A stretch of 64,000 bases of DNA from Lentibacillus sediminis (GTDB taxonomy: Bacteria > Bacillota > Bacilli > Bacillales > Amphibacillaceae), in NCBI RefSeq assembly GCF_002763455.1, contig NZ_NIXK01000010.1, positions 52,147-116,146 on the forward strand, written 5' to 3'. A program made the position numbers and the translations under genes. Of this stretch, positions 23,162 to 31,397 are shown one piece after another; the stretch's first letter is position 1; each line of letters begins with the position of its first letter. Under the pieces are notes generated by a model, which had not been told where the DNA came from, searched no databases, and was given only the letters and a program-made list of their open reading frames with translations.

Positions 23162-23720
23162 ATTTCAGCTTTCTTATCGAAGGGAACATTAAAGCGACAA
23201 TTGCCGTAATAATGATTCCTGCTCCCGTTATGCTTATAACCAAAGAAGCTTCCGTCCTGTCAATCAGAATACCGAAGAGCCAGTATCCAAACGGCAGAAG
23301 TGCAAGACCCTAGCATATCTAAGGGCGATTTGACATGGAGCCTCTGCGGGCATGATTCACAAGCCAAGCTGCCACATATCAAGGAAAGTTGACTCACGTT
23401 TTCAATGCTATCATGCCCGTCTCTCCATATAAGATCTCCTATTCTAACTTCGATTTCCATACTATATTAGCGAAGAGGCGCCATAAGCCTCTAGACCAGT
23501 CACATAAGAATTATCAAACTCCCCCTTAATATAAATCAGCAACGCAATTACATCAAATGATGCAATAAAAATATTGCTGACAGAAGACATCAATATCCCA
23601 ATAAAAAGCCAGAGTTCGCTTTCTTCACTGTAATGAACCCTTCGGTGAGATCCTTCCAGTAGATTCTCTTCTCTGTTTCTACCTCTCTCTTTATCTTTGG
23701 CGGATTTTCTATGCAGCGAA
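23162..23720 (-). pseudogene. Decayed MFS transporter gene fragment
   Basis: Reverse-strand pieces of one transporter can be read. First is KRIYWKDLTEGFITVKK in one frame near 23640-23690. It shifts frame into a membrane stretch LWLFIGILMSSVSNIFIASF ending at a stop near 23466. About 150 bases of unrelated sequence follow, and then the C-terminal span (LPFGYWLFGILIDRTEA ... MFPSIRKLK) ends at 23162. The WxDLxEGF step before a span and the final span are typical of the MFS. The N-terminal half is missing. The inserted part carries a 10-bp inverted repeat (CGGGCATGAT ... ATCATGCCCG). Confidence 0.65.
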
Positions 23721-23982
23721 ATAGAAATAACACAGAACCGAAGTAAGAAATTTTACATTCTTTTAAGATAGCGTTTACATTTGTCTTATAAATTGTTAAA
23801 TTATAATTACCAGTACTGGAGAATTAACCTGGAGGGTTTTTGGATGTAAAATTGAAAGTTGAGTTTCATGCTTTCAACTTAAGGAATGGACACCAAGTAG
23901 GAAATTAATTGGAGAATTTGGCAGACACATTGATAGTTTCAGCGCCAACCCAGACTTCCACTAAATGCAGAGAGGCTAATAT

Positions 23983-24444
23983 ATGAATATAAAACTTATT
24001 AAACTAATTACAATAATATACACATTAATAATTAGTTTAAGTTATATATTTTATGTTTTTGCAGACCATATACGACTTAATAATTATAAAAACTCTTCAT
24101 TTCTTATTACAACAGAAATTAACATGCAACAAATTCAAATTCTGAGAACAATAACTATCTATTCTGAATTAATTATAATATTTAGTTTTGTGTTCTCACT
24201 AATTACAGCTTTCTATTTTAACCGTTATCGCTCTAAAAAAAAGTACATTTATCGAACCATTTATTTTAATTTGACATTGATGGTTTTTATGATTTTAATA
24301 GGCATTATACTTAGTATCATAACAATAATTCCAATTCTAAACTTATTACAACCTTTATTAATACCTGTTACCGTATTAATCATACTTTTCATCTATATGT
24401 CCTTGCGGAGAATTTTAAAAAAGAAAATACAGAGTACAAATTAA
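23983..24444 (+). CDS. AT-rich four-span membrane protein, unknown
   Basis: This 153-residue protein has four hydrophobic helices (about residues 7-28, 56-78, 90-112, 116-140) and basic ends (RRILKKKIQSTN). It is extremely rich in Ile, Leu, Tyr and Asn, with A/T-ending codons, unlike the neighbouring trhO gene. I do not recognise a family. Upstream is the transporter graveyard at 23162-23720, downstream a terminator. The codon use and location suggest recent acquisition. Confidence 0.55.
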   Translation: MNIKLIKLITIIYTLIISLSYIFYVFADHIRLNNYKNSSFLITTEINMQQIQILRTITIYSELIIIFSFVFSLITAFYFNRYRSKKKYIYRTIYFNLTLMVFMILIGIILSIITIIPILNLLQPLLIPVTVLIILFIYMSLRRILKKKIQSTN

Positions 24445-24460
24445 CTTTTTTTCTTTAACT

Positions 24461-24500
24461 AAAACACATGGAATCTATACTATAGTTCCTTGTGTTTTTT
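24461..24500 (+). terminator. Terminator of the AT-rich membrane gene
   Basis: AAAACACATGGAA pairs with TTCCTTGTGTTTT, with a T-T interruption, and runs into six T residues. Confidence 0.75.
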
Positions 24501-24645
24501 AAATTACATTTCCATTGTCTTAGATAAAAATGTAACTGGTAAAAACACAAAAAACATGGTAAAATATTTCTTTGCAAGAAGCGAAAAATGAATAACGACT
24601 ACCATACATTGTATCTTGCAAATATAATTAGAGGTGGTAATCATC

Positions 24646-25614
24646 ATGGAAAGCAATCAATATCAGGTCTTGCTCTACTACAATTATGTACAAATTGAAG
24701 ACCCGGAGAGCTTTGCGGCAGAACATCTGGAGTTTTGCAAAGAGCTCGAATTAAAAGGTCGCATTCTGGTGGCTGCTGAAGGGATCAACGGAACGGTCTC
24801 CGGCACCGTAGAGCAGACGGAAAAATATATGGAAGCAATGCATAGCGACTCGCGTTTTGCGGATATGGAATTTAAGATAGACCCGCATGACGGCCATGCT
24901 TTTAAAAAGATGCATGTACGCCCGCGTAATGAAATCGTCTCCCTGAAACTGGATGAAGATATCAACCCATTGGAGACAACCGGCAAACACCTGTCGCCAA
25001 CGGAATTTCATGAGGCGATGCAGGATGAGGATACAGTAATTCTGGATGCCCGAAATGACTACGAGTACGATCTTGGCCATTTTCGCGGAGCCATCCGGCC
25101 GGACATTGAGACATTCCGCGACCTGCCGCAATGGGTGGAAGAAAATAAACACCTGATTGAGGGAAAACGCATTTTGACGTATTGCACAGGTGGAATCCGC
25201 TGTGAAAAGTTTTCCGGCTGGCTCGTTAAAGAAGGATTTGAAGATGTGGCTCAGCTGCATGGCGGGATTGTCACGTACGGCAAAGACCCGGAAGTGCAGG
25301 GCGAAATGTGGGACGGCAGATGCTATGTATTCGACAGCCGCATCTCCGTGCCAGTCAATCAAAAAGAGCATGTAATTGTCGGCAACGATTATTTTGACGG
25401 CGAACCTTGCGAGCGCTACGTTAACTGTGCCAACCCGGACTGCAACAAACAGATTATCTGCTCCGAGGAAAATGAGCATAAATATATGCGCGGCTGCACA
25501 CCCGAATGCCGCACTAGCCCGCAAAACCTGTATGTCAGCGAACACGGGCTCACACAGGAAGAAGTGGAAAACAGACTCAGCCTGCTTGGTGAAACATTGA
25601 AGCAGGAAGCGTAG
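24646..25614 (+). CDS. trhO: Oxygen-dependent tRNA uridine(34) hydroxylase (TrhO)
   Basis: This 322-residue rhodanese-like enzyme makes 5-hydroxyuridine at the wobble base of certain tRNAs, the first step toward 5-methoxyuridine. Residues 1-95 form the N-terminal domain ([27 protein letters not shown]). The rhodanese domain covers about 125-220, with the catalytic loop [12 protein letters not shown] Cys-rich C-terminal region follows ([15 protein letters not shown], then CTPECR). Length and motifs match YbfQ/YceA proteins. ATG 24646 has GAGGTGG eight bases upstream. A 9-bp inverted repeat (TTTGCAAGA at 24571, TCTTGCAAA at 24614) lies in the leader. Confidence 0.93.
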   Translation: MESNQYQVLLYYNYVQIEDPESFAAEHLEFCKELELKGRILVAAEGINGTVSGTVEQTEKYMEAMHSDSRFADMEFKIDPHDGHAFKKMHVRPRNEIVSLKLDEDINPLETTGKHLSPTEFHEAMQDEDTVILDARNDYEYDLGHFRGAIRPDIETFRDLPQWVEENKHLIEGKRILTYCTGGIRCEKFSGWLVKEGFEDVAQLHGGIVTYGKDPEVQGEMWDGRCYVFDSRISVPVNQKEHVIVGNDYFDGEPCERYVNCANPDCNKQIICSEENEHKYMRGCTPECRTSPQNLYVSEHGLTQEEVENRLSLLGETLKQEA

Positions 25615-25615
25615 G

Positions 25616-25643
25616 AAAAACGGCCAAGGACGGCCGTTTTTTT
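25616..25643 (+). terminator. Terminator of trhO
   Basis: AAACGGCC and a matching GGCCGTTT arm surround AAGGAC, followed by a run of T residues. Confidence 0.88.
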
Positions 25644-25710
25644 ATTTTGAAACTTTCCTCCCCAGAGCTTCGTATAAACAGGCAACTACCAAATAGAGGA
25701 GAGAACACAA

Positions 25711-26418
25711 ATGCTTTTGCATGCTGCTATTCAGGAAGCTGGTTATTCGGCGGACCAGCCAGTCATATCCGATATGGAAATTTCGGTTAACCCCGGAGAG
25801 CTTGTAGGGGTTATCGGACCGAATGGAGCCGGCAAAAGCTCGCTGATCAAGACCATTCTTGACATCATGAACGAAGTCAAAGGCGACATCCACCTGACAA
25901 AATATGCTTATATTCCGGAGCGGCCGATTTTTTACGAGAGGCTGACATTGTGGGAACATATCGATTTTCTGCTGTCTGTCTCCGATGAGGATGAAAAAGA
26001 TTTTACCAAAAGAGCGGAAGAATTGATCGATCTCTTTCAGCTGTCCGCTGTGAAGCATCACTTTCCCGAAAACTTTTCCAAGGGGATGCAGCAAAAGCTG
26101 ATGATTATCCTGGCTTTTCTCAAACAGCCTAAAATTTATATTATTGACGAACCTTTCATGGGACTCGATCCAAAGGCGGTGAAGAAACTTCTCTCATTAA
26201 TTGAGAAAAAGAAAAGCGAAGGTGCGGGCATCTTCATGTCCACCCATCAGCTGGATACAGCGGAGAAAATATGTGACCGGTTTATTTTAATTTTAAATGG
26301 GCGCATCATTTTTCAAGGTACACTGGAAGAAATCCGGGAGAAAAGCGGATTGCATGACGGGGGTTCTCTGCTTGATTGTTTCGATGCCCTGACAGAAGGT
26401 GAACCCCATGAAGGCTAA
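25711..26418 (+). CDS. ABC transporter ATP-binding protein, EcsA/YthP type
   Basis: This 235-residue ATPase has Walker A GPNGAGKSS (residue 39), a degenerate signature FSKGMQQKLMI (near 125), Walker B IYIIDEPFMGLDP (near 145) and the switch His in STHQLD. The divergent signature and the partner gene place it with EcsA/YthP, ABC pairs linked in Bacillus and relatives to regulated proteolysis and peptide or protein export. The partner permease gene overlaps its end by 11 bases. The sizes (235 and 379) fit B. subtilis YthP/YthQ slightly better than EcsA/EcsB. Substrate unknown. Confidence 0.88.
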   Translation: MLLHAAIQEAGYSADQPVISDMEISVNPGELVGVIGPNGAGKSSLIKTILDIMNEVKGDIHLTKYAYIPERPIFYERLTLWEHIDFLLSVSDEDEKDFTKRAEELIDLFQLSAVKHHFPENFSKGMQQKLMIILAFLKQPKIYIIDEPFMGLDPKAVKKLLSLIEKKKSEGAGIFMSTHQLDTAEKICDRFILILNGRIIFQGTLEEIREKSGLHDGGSLLDCFDALTEGEPHEG

Positions 26419-27547
26419 GCAGCTAATAAAAAAGCGAGCGCTGCAGGAGTTCCACTTAAAATGGGGAGTTTTTCGATCCGTCCTGGACTGGTCCGTGATT
26501 GTTTACATGGTGCTGCCGGTTCTCGTTATTCTGCCATTTGTCTACATAGAAGCATGGACGGATATTAACCTTTACTGGAATGAAAACCTCCCTTACTTTT
26601 TGCTGGTTGCCGCCCTTCTTTTATTGGCGTCATCAGGAAATTTCCGCACGTTTCTGTTGGAGGCGGATTTGCTTTTTTTGATTCAAAAACGGGCACTGTT
26701 GCGCAGGATGAAGCAGCACGGCTTTCTGCTGTCCTTTGTCCAGGCTTTCTTCAGTACGATGCTGCTCGTGGTCCTTGCACTCCCGGTGTTCGCCCAGGCT
26801 TATGACGCAAGCTTTACGGAAGTACTATCTATTTTTCTGGCTTTGCTTAGTTTTAACCTGTTTGGCATGTCCATAAGGCGGATCGCAAAACGAAAATGGC
26901 ATAAATGGTTTCTTATCCTGGTGTCTGCTGCCGTTTACCTGCTGCTGATTGTCAACATGCCACCCTATTTCCTTGGAAGCATCACAGCTTTATTGGCTAT
27001 CGTCATAATGAGCTACCATCTCACACGAACCGCAAACACAACCCGGGCAACGTTGAAAGAGCTGGAAATAGAACGGGAAGAAAAAAATAAATACATCAAG
27101 CTCATACTTAACTTTTCCACGGAAACAGAAAAGCCAGTTGTTTATAAGCGGAACACTCCATATCTTTTGTTCAGGAATTCGGAAAACATTTTCAAGGAAA
27201 GGAACAGCAGCAATGGACTGCTCGAGCTGATTTTTAAAGCTTTCCTCCGCAACAAAACCTATCTTATCAGCTATTACCAGGTGGTAATAGTTGCGATCAT
27301 CGCCATTTCCCTGCTGCCGTTCTGGCTGAAGTGGGTGGTCTTTCTATGTTTTGTTTTCTTTCTGAACAGCTGGCTGAAAAACCTGTTTCATAAATTGACG
27401 GATGACGAATTTTTCAGCGTAGTGCCTTTTGATCCCACACTTAAGACAACTGTATGGCCGCGTTTCCGTAAATGGACAATGGTGCCCGCCGTGGTACTGA
27501 CAGGTTTACAGCTTTTGCTTCTTATGCTTTTCCAGTTATTCACATAA
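26408..27547 (+). CDS. ABC transporter permease, EcsB/YthQ type
   Basis: This 379-residue membrane protein has about eight hydrophobic spans in two groups (residues 25-200 and 290-375), separated by a charged cytoplasmic region (ELEIEREEKNKYIKLILNF). The first region (MKAKQLIKKRALQEFHLKW ... LLEADLLFLIQKRALLRRM) matches the EcsB layout. It partners the ATPase encoded just upstream. ATG 26408 has AAGGTGA at six bases; the in-frame GTG at 26399 overlaps that site. The operon ends here. Confidence 0.85.
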   Translation: MKAKQLIKKRALQEFHLKWGVFRSVLDWSVIVYMVLPVLVILPFVYIEAWTDINLYWNENLPYFLLVAALLLLASSGNFRTFLLEADLLFLIQKRALLRRMKQHGFLLSFVQAFFSTMLLVVLALPVFAQAYDASFTEVLSIFLALLSFNLFGMSIRRIAKRKWHKWFLILVSAAVYLLLIVNMPPYFLGSITALLAIVIMSYHLTRTANTTRATLKELEIEREEKNKYIKLILNFSTETEKPVVYKRNTPYLLFRNSENIFKERNSSNGLLELIFKAFLRNKTYLISYYQVVIVAIIAISLLPFWLKWVVFLCFVFFLNSWLKNLFHKLTDDEFFSVVPFDPTLKTTVWPRFRKWTMVPAVVLTGLQLLLLMLFQLFT

Positions 27548-27615
27548 GGGCTGTACAAATTTTTTGACAACATGTGCTCCCACTGCTATTCTTGCTAAAA
27601 AGGAGGCTCATTTGC

Positions 27616-28092
27616 ATGAGTGTATATGATTTTTCCACGGTAACAATGCAGGGGGAAGAGAAATCATTGGCCGATTATGAGGGCAAGGTGCTGCTTATTG
27701 TCAATACGGCAAGTGAATGCGGCTTTACTCCGCAGTTTCAAGGCCTGCAAACCGTGTACGACCAATATAGTGATCAGGGATTTGAAGTGCTCGGCTTTCC
27801 CTGCAACCAGTTCAAGGACCAAGATCCGGGAACAAATGAGGAGATTGCGGACTTTTGCCAGCGAAATTACGGCGTGACTTTTCCGATGTTTGAAAAGGTG
27901 GATGTAAAAGGAGAAAACGCCCACCCGCTGTTCAGCTACCTCACCAATGAAGCAAAAGGGATGCTGACCAAAGACATCAAATGGAATTTCACCAAGTTTC
28001 TTATCAATCGGCACGGAGAAGTGATTGACCGCTATGCCCCGCAAACCAAGCCGGAGAGCATTCAAAAAGACATAGAAGAAGCGTTGAAATAA
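27616..28092 (+). CDS. Glutathione-peroxidase-family thiol peroxidase
   Basis: This 158-residue enzyme detoxifies hydroperoxides. The peroxidatic residue is Cys in NTASECGFTPQFQGL (about residue 35); the catalytic Gln and Trp partners are in GFPCNQFKDQDPG and DIKWNFTKFLI. The second Cys (FPCNQ) suggests thioredoxin-dependent recycling, the usual case for bacterial members, rather than glutathione. Close to BsaA/GpxA of bacilli. ATG 27616 follows AGGAGG at nine bases. Own terminator, so a single-gene unit. Confidence 0.93.
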   Translation: MSVYDFSTVTMQGEEKSLADYEGKVLLIVNTASECGFTPQFQGLQTVYDQYSDQGFEVLGFPCNQFKDQDPGTNEEIADFCQRNYGVTFPMFEKVDVKGENAHPLFSYLTNEAKGMLTKDIKWNFTKFLINRHGEVIDRYAPQTKPESIQKDIEEALK

Positions 28093-28105
28093 ACACTTCC
28101 TTGGG

Positions 28106-28133
28106 AGCAGGCCAGCATTTGGTCTGCTTTTTT
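28106..28133 (+). terminator. Terminator of the glutathione peroxidase gene
   Basis: AGCAGGCC pairs with GGTCTGCT (one wobble) around AGCATTT, with six T residues following. Confidence 0.85.
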
Positions 28134-28247
28134 AATTTAATAACCCACTCGCTAACCCGAAAAATTCCCCACAAATTCTTTCATTGCTGTTTAAAATACA
28201 TACTTCTACAGATAATAAGCAAAAGTCATTTGCAGAGGGTGTTTAAA

Positions 28248-29879
28248 ATGAGAGTTGCTGATTTATTAGTTAAATGTCTTGAACATGAAGGAGTTAAATA
28301 TATGTTTGGAGTTCCAGGGGAGGAGAACGTGGATCTCATGGATGCTCTTTTGGATTCAAGCATTGAATTTATTGTAACCAGACATGAAACGAGTGCAGCT
28401 TTTATGGCAGGTACGTACGGCAGATTAACAGGTGAACCAGCTGTTTGTTTGGCCACGTTAGGCCCAGGGGCAACGAATCTGTTAACAGGTGTGGCAAATG
28501 CAAACATGGACCTTAATCCACTTATTGCGATCACTGGACAAGCAGGCTTGGATCGCCAGCATAAAATATCTCACCAATATTATGATTTAGTTGATATTTA
28601 TGAACCTGTAACGAAATGGAATGCGCAAATTAAAACAGCGGACATTGTACCTGAAATCGTCCGTAAAGCCTATCAGGTAGCTGTACAGGATAAGCCTGGC
28701 GCAACCCATATCGATCTTCCGGAAGATATTGCAAGTATGGAAATTGAAGCCTCTCCATTAGAGCGGACAGAACGTACCTTTTTTAAAGCAGATGATCAGG
28801 TCATCCAGGAAGCTGCTAAACTCATTGAACAGGCAAAGAATCCCCTTATTTTAGCAGGAAATGGAATAACAAGAGGAAAAGCTGTAGACAGTTTGAGAAA
28901 GCTGGTGGAAAAGGAGAAAATTCCTGTTGTTCATACGTTTATGGGAAAAGGTGCGATATCGTGGGAGAACGAGCTTAGTTTACTGACAGCAGGAATAGGC
29001 GGGAAAGATTATATTACATGCGGCTTTGAGAAAGCTGACTTAATTATTGCAATCGGGTTTGATATGGCTGAATACCCTCCGGAAAACTGGAATCCAAAAG
29101 CCAGGACAGGGGTGTTACATATCGATACAGAAGAAGCGGAAACCGATTCGCATTATCCTGTCAAATTAAATGTAGTTGGAGATATTGATGAAAACCTTAA
29201 GACATTAACGGACAGCCTTTCCACGAAAGAAAGAGATATTGGCTGGGCAAAAAATATCCGCAAGCAGGCATTAGATGAATTAGAACAATTTCGAGAAGAC
29301 ACGAGCTTCCCGGTAAAACCACAGAAAATTATTTCCGATTTACGCGCGTGTTTAGGTGAAGAAGATATTGTCATATCCGATGTTGGGGCTCACAAAATGT
29401 GGATAGGGAGAATGTATCACACATACGAGCCAGATACGTGCCTGATTTCTAATGGATTAGCATCCATGGGCGTAGCAGTTCCTGGGGCGATTGCCGCAAA
29501 AATGGTGCATCCAGACCGTAATGTCGTAGCAGTTTGTGGGGACGGATCCTTCCAAATGACAAGTGCAGAGCTTGAAACAGCAAAACGACTCAACCTTCCT
29601 ATTGTGATTTTATTATGGAGAGATGAAGGATACGGCTTAATCGAGTGGCATCAGCAAAAGAAATTTAAACGTGCTTCCCATATCGATTTTGGGAACCCTG
29701 ACTTTATTCAACTGGCAAAGTCCTACGATTTTGAGACACTAAAAATAGAAGCTGCTCAGGATTTAAAAGCCGCTTTAGAAAAGGCGATCGTAATGAACAA
29801 ACCCGTGTTAATTGATTGCCCGGTAGACTATGGAGAGAATATGAAATTAACCGAAAAGCTGAATGACATTACTTGCTGA
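28248..29879 (+). CDS. ThDP-dependent enzyme, acetolactate-synthase-like
   Basis: A 543-residue thiamine-diphosphate enzyme with the three-domain layout of the acetolactate synthase family. The ThDP-activating Glu is in TRHETSAAFMAGTYGR (near residue 48). The central domain spans about 190-330, and the ThDP/magnesium motif GDGSFQMTSAELETAKRLN is near 425. No regulatory-subunit gene or acetolactate decarboxylase gene is adjacent, so a role in branched-chain or acetoin synthesis is doubtful. Instead it leads a three-gene run with an aldehyde dehydrogenase (16 bases on) and a glutamate-synthase-like flavoprotein. ATG 28248 has AGAGGG upstream; the longer open frame to 28101 lacks a ribosome site. 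Confidence 0.82.
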   Translation: MRVADLLVKCLEHEGVKYMFGVPGEENVDLMDALLDSSIEFIVTRHETSAAFMAGTYGRLTGEPAVCLATLGPGATNLLTGVANANMDLNPLIAITGQAGLDRQHKISHQYYDLVDIYEPVTKWNAQIKTADIVPEIVRKAYQVAVQDKPGATHIDLPEDIASMEIEASPLERTERTFFKADDQVIQEAAKLIEQAKNPLILAGNGITRGKAVDSLRKLVEKEKIPVVHTFMGKGAISWENELSLLTAGIGGKDYITCGFEKADLIIAIGFDMAEYPPENWNPKARTGVLHIDTEEAETDSHYPVKLNVVGDIDENLKTLTDSLSTKERDIGWAKNIRKQALDELEQFREDTSFPVKPQKIISDLRACLGEEDIVISDVGAHKMWIGRMYHTYEPDTCLISNGLASMGVAVPGAIAAKMVHPDRNVVAVCGDGSFQMTSAELETAKRLNLPIVILLWRDEGYGLIEWHQQKKFKRASHIDFGNPDFIQLAKSYDFETLKIEAAQDLKAALEKAIVMNKPVLIDCPVDYGENMKLTEKLNDITC

Positions 29880-29895
29880 AGGGAGGAAGTATACG

Positions 29896-31326
29896 ATGCG
29901 GTATGGTTCGATCATAAATGGACAGGAACATAATGAGAATATTCGTGAAACACTGGATGTTAACAGCCCGTATAATGGTGAAAAAGTAGCTGAGATAGCA
30001 TTAGCACAGAATTCGGACCTTGAAGATGCAGTTAATAACAGCTTTGATACATTTCACTCCACCATGAAGTTTATGCCAGCACATAAACGTGCGGATATTT
30101 TACGTCGTGCAGCAGACCTCTTAGAAAAAAGGCAGGAGGATTTTGCTGAAGCGATTGTTAAAGAAGCTGGCAAACCAATCCGATTTAGTCGAAATGAGAT
30201 AAAAAGGTCCATCCAAGTCCTGCGTTTCGCATCAGAACAAGCCAAAAATATCACAGGAGAAGTTATTCCAATGGATGCGGCAATTGGCGGGGAAAACCGC
30301 ATGGGATTGGTGAAACGAATTCCATTAGGGGTTGTAGGTGCGATTACACCTTTTAATTTTCCACTAAACTTATCCCTTCATAAATTAGCACCAGCGATTG
30401 CTGCGGGCAACACGGTTATTTTTAAACCAGCTGAGAAAACACCGATTTCTGCTTACATGCTAGTAAAATTATTTCAGGAAGCCGGCCTTCCGGATGGTGT
30501 ATTAAATCTCTTAATGGGAACTGGAGAAATTGGGGCATCCCTTGTTACACATGAAAAAGTTCATAAAATTTCTTTTACAGGCAGTTTACCTGTCGGCAAA
30601 GAGATTATGAAATCAGCAGGGTTTAAAAAAGTAACCCTCGAACTGGGTTCAAACTCACCAAATATCCTATTTGAAGATGCACAAATGGAAACGGCTGTAA
30701 CTGGTTTAGTAAAGGGTGCCTTTACTTTTTCAGGTCAAGTCTGTATTTCTGCCCAAAGGATATTTGTTCATAAAACGATTTATGATCAATTTTTACAAGA
30801 ATACATTACAAAAACGAAAGCATTGAAAATTGGAGACCCGCAAAATGAAAAAACGGATATCGGGCCCATGATTGATGAAGAGGAAGCAAAACGCGCAAAA
30901 CAATGGATTGATGATGCTGTTGAAAATGGGGCGAAAATTGAGACTGGCGGTGAACGAAAAGGAACGATAATCTCTCCGACTATAATGACAGATGTTGATC
31001 GTACAATGAAAATAATTGGTGAGGAAGTATTTGCCCCAATCGTCTCTGTGATTCCTTTTGAACAGGAAGAGGAGGTAATTGGATATGTCAATGATTCCAA
31101 ATATGGTTTGCAGGCAGGTGTTTTTACCAAAGATATTGATCGTGCGATGCGGGTAGCGGATCAATTGGAAATGGGCGGAGTCTGGATTAATGAAACCTCC
31201 ACATACCGGCAGGATAACCATCCATATGGCGGGGTGAAACAAAGCGGCATTGGCAAAGAAGGGATTAAATATGCTGTGGAAGATATGACGGAAATGAAAT
31301 TTATTGGAGTAAAATTAGATGCTTAA
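29896..31326 (+). CDS. NAD(P)-dependent aldehyde dehydrogenase
   Basis: This 476-residue aldehyde dehydrogenase is complete. It has the oxyanion Asn in ITPFNFPLN (near residue 150), a cofactor motif FTGSLPVGKEI, the general base Glu in TLELGSNSPN (near 250) and the catalytic Cys in FSGQVCISAQRIFV (near 283). Sequence style is near the lactaldehyde/succinate-semialdehyde group, but the substrate is not evident. It lies 16 bases after the ThDP enzyme and should share its transcript; together they could make and oxidise an aldehyde. ATG 29896 follows GGGAGG at nine bases. Confidence 0.88.
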   Translation: MRYGSIINGQEHNENIRETLDVNSPYNGEKVAEIALAQNSDLEDAVNNSFDTFHSTMKFMPAHKRADILRRAADLLEKRQEDFAEAIVKEAGKPIRFSRNEIKRSIQVLRFASEQAKNITGEVIPMDAAIGGENRMGLVKRIPLGVVGAITPFNFPLNLSLHKLAPAIAAGNTVIFKPAEKTPISAYMLVKLFQEAGLPDGVLNLLMGTGEIGASLVTHEKVHKISFTGSLPVGKEIMKSAGFKKVTLELGSNSPNILFEDAQMETAVTGLVKGAFTFSGQVCISAQRIFVHKTIYDQFLQEYITKTKALKIGDPQNEKTDIGPMIDEEEAKRAKQWIDDAVENGAKIETGGERKGTIISPTIMTDVDRTMKIIGEEVFAPIVSVIPFEQEEEVIGYVNDSKYGLQAGVFTKDIDRAMRVADQLEMGGVWINETSTYRQDNHPYGGVKQSGIGKEGIKYAVEDMTEMKFIGVKLDA

Positions 31327-31397
31327 TATTAATAGGGAGTTGTTATTACAAGTGACAACTCTTTTAGTTATCTTCATCAATTCAGGAGGCATATAAA

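Noticed and set aside
27616..28092. Selenocysteine glutathione peroxidase
   Set aside because: The active-site codon is TGC (Cys), with no in-frame TGA.
28248..29879. Acetoin-pathway acetolactate synthase AlsS
   Set aside because: No alsD or alsR neighbour, and the gene sits with an aldehyde dehydrogenase and a GOGAT-like gene instead, so the specific name is not supported.
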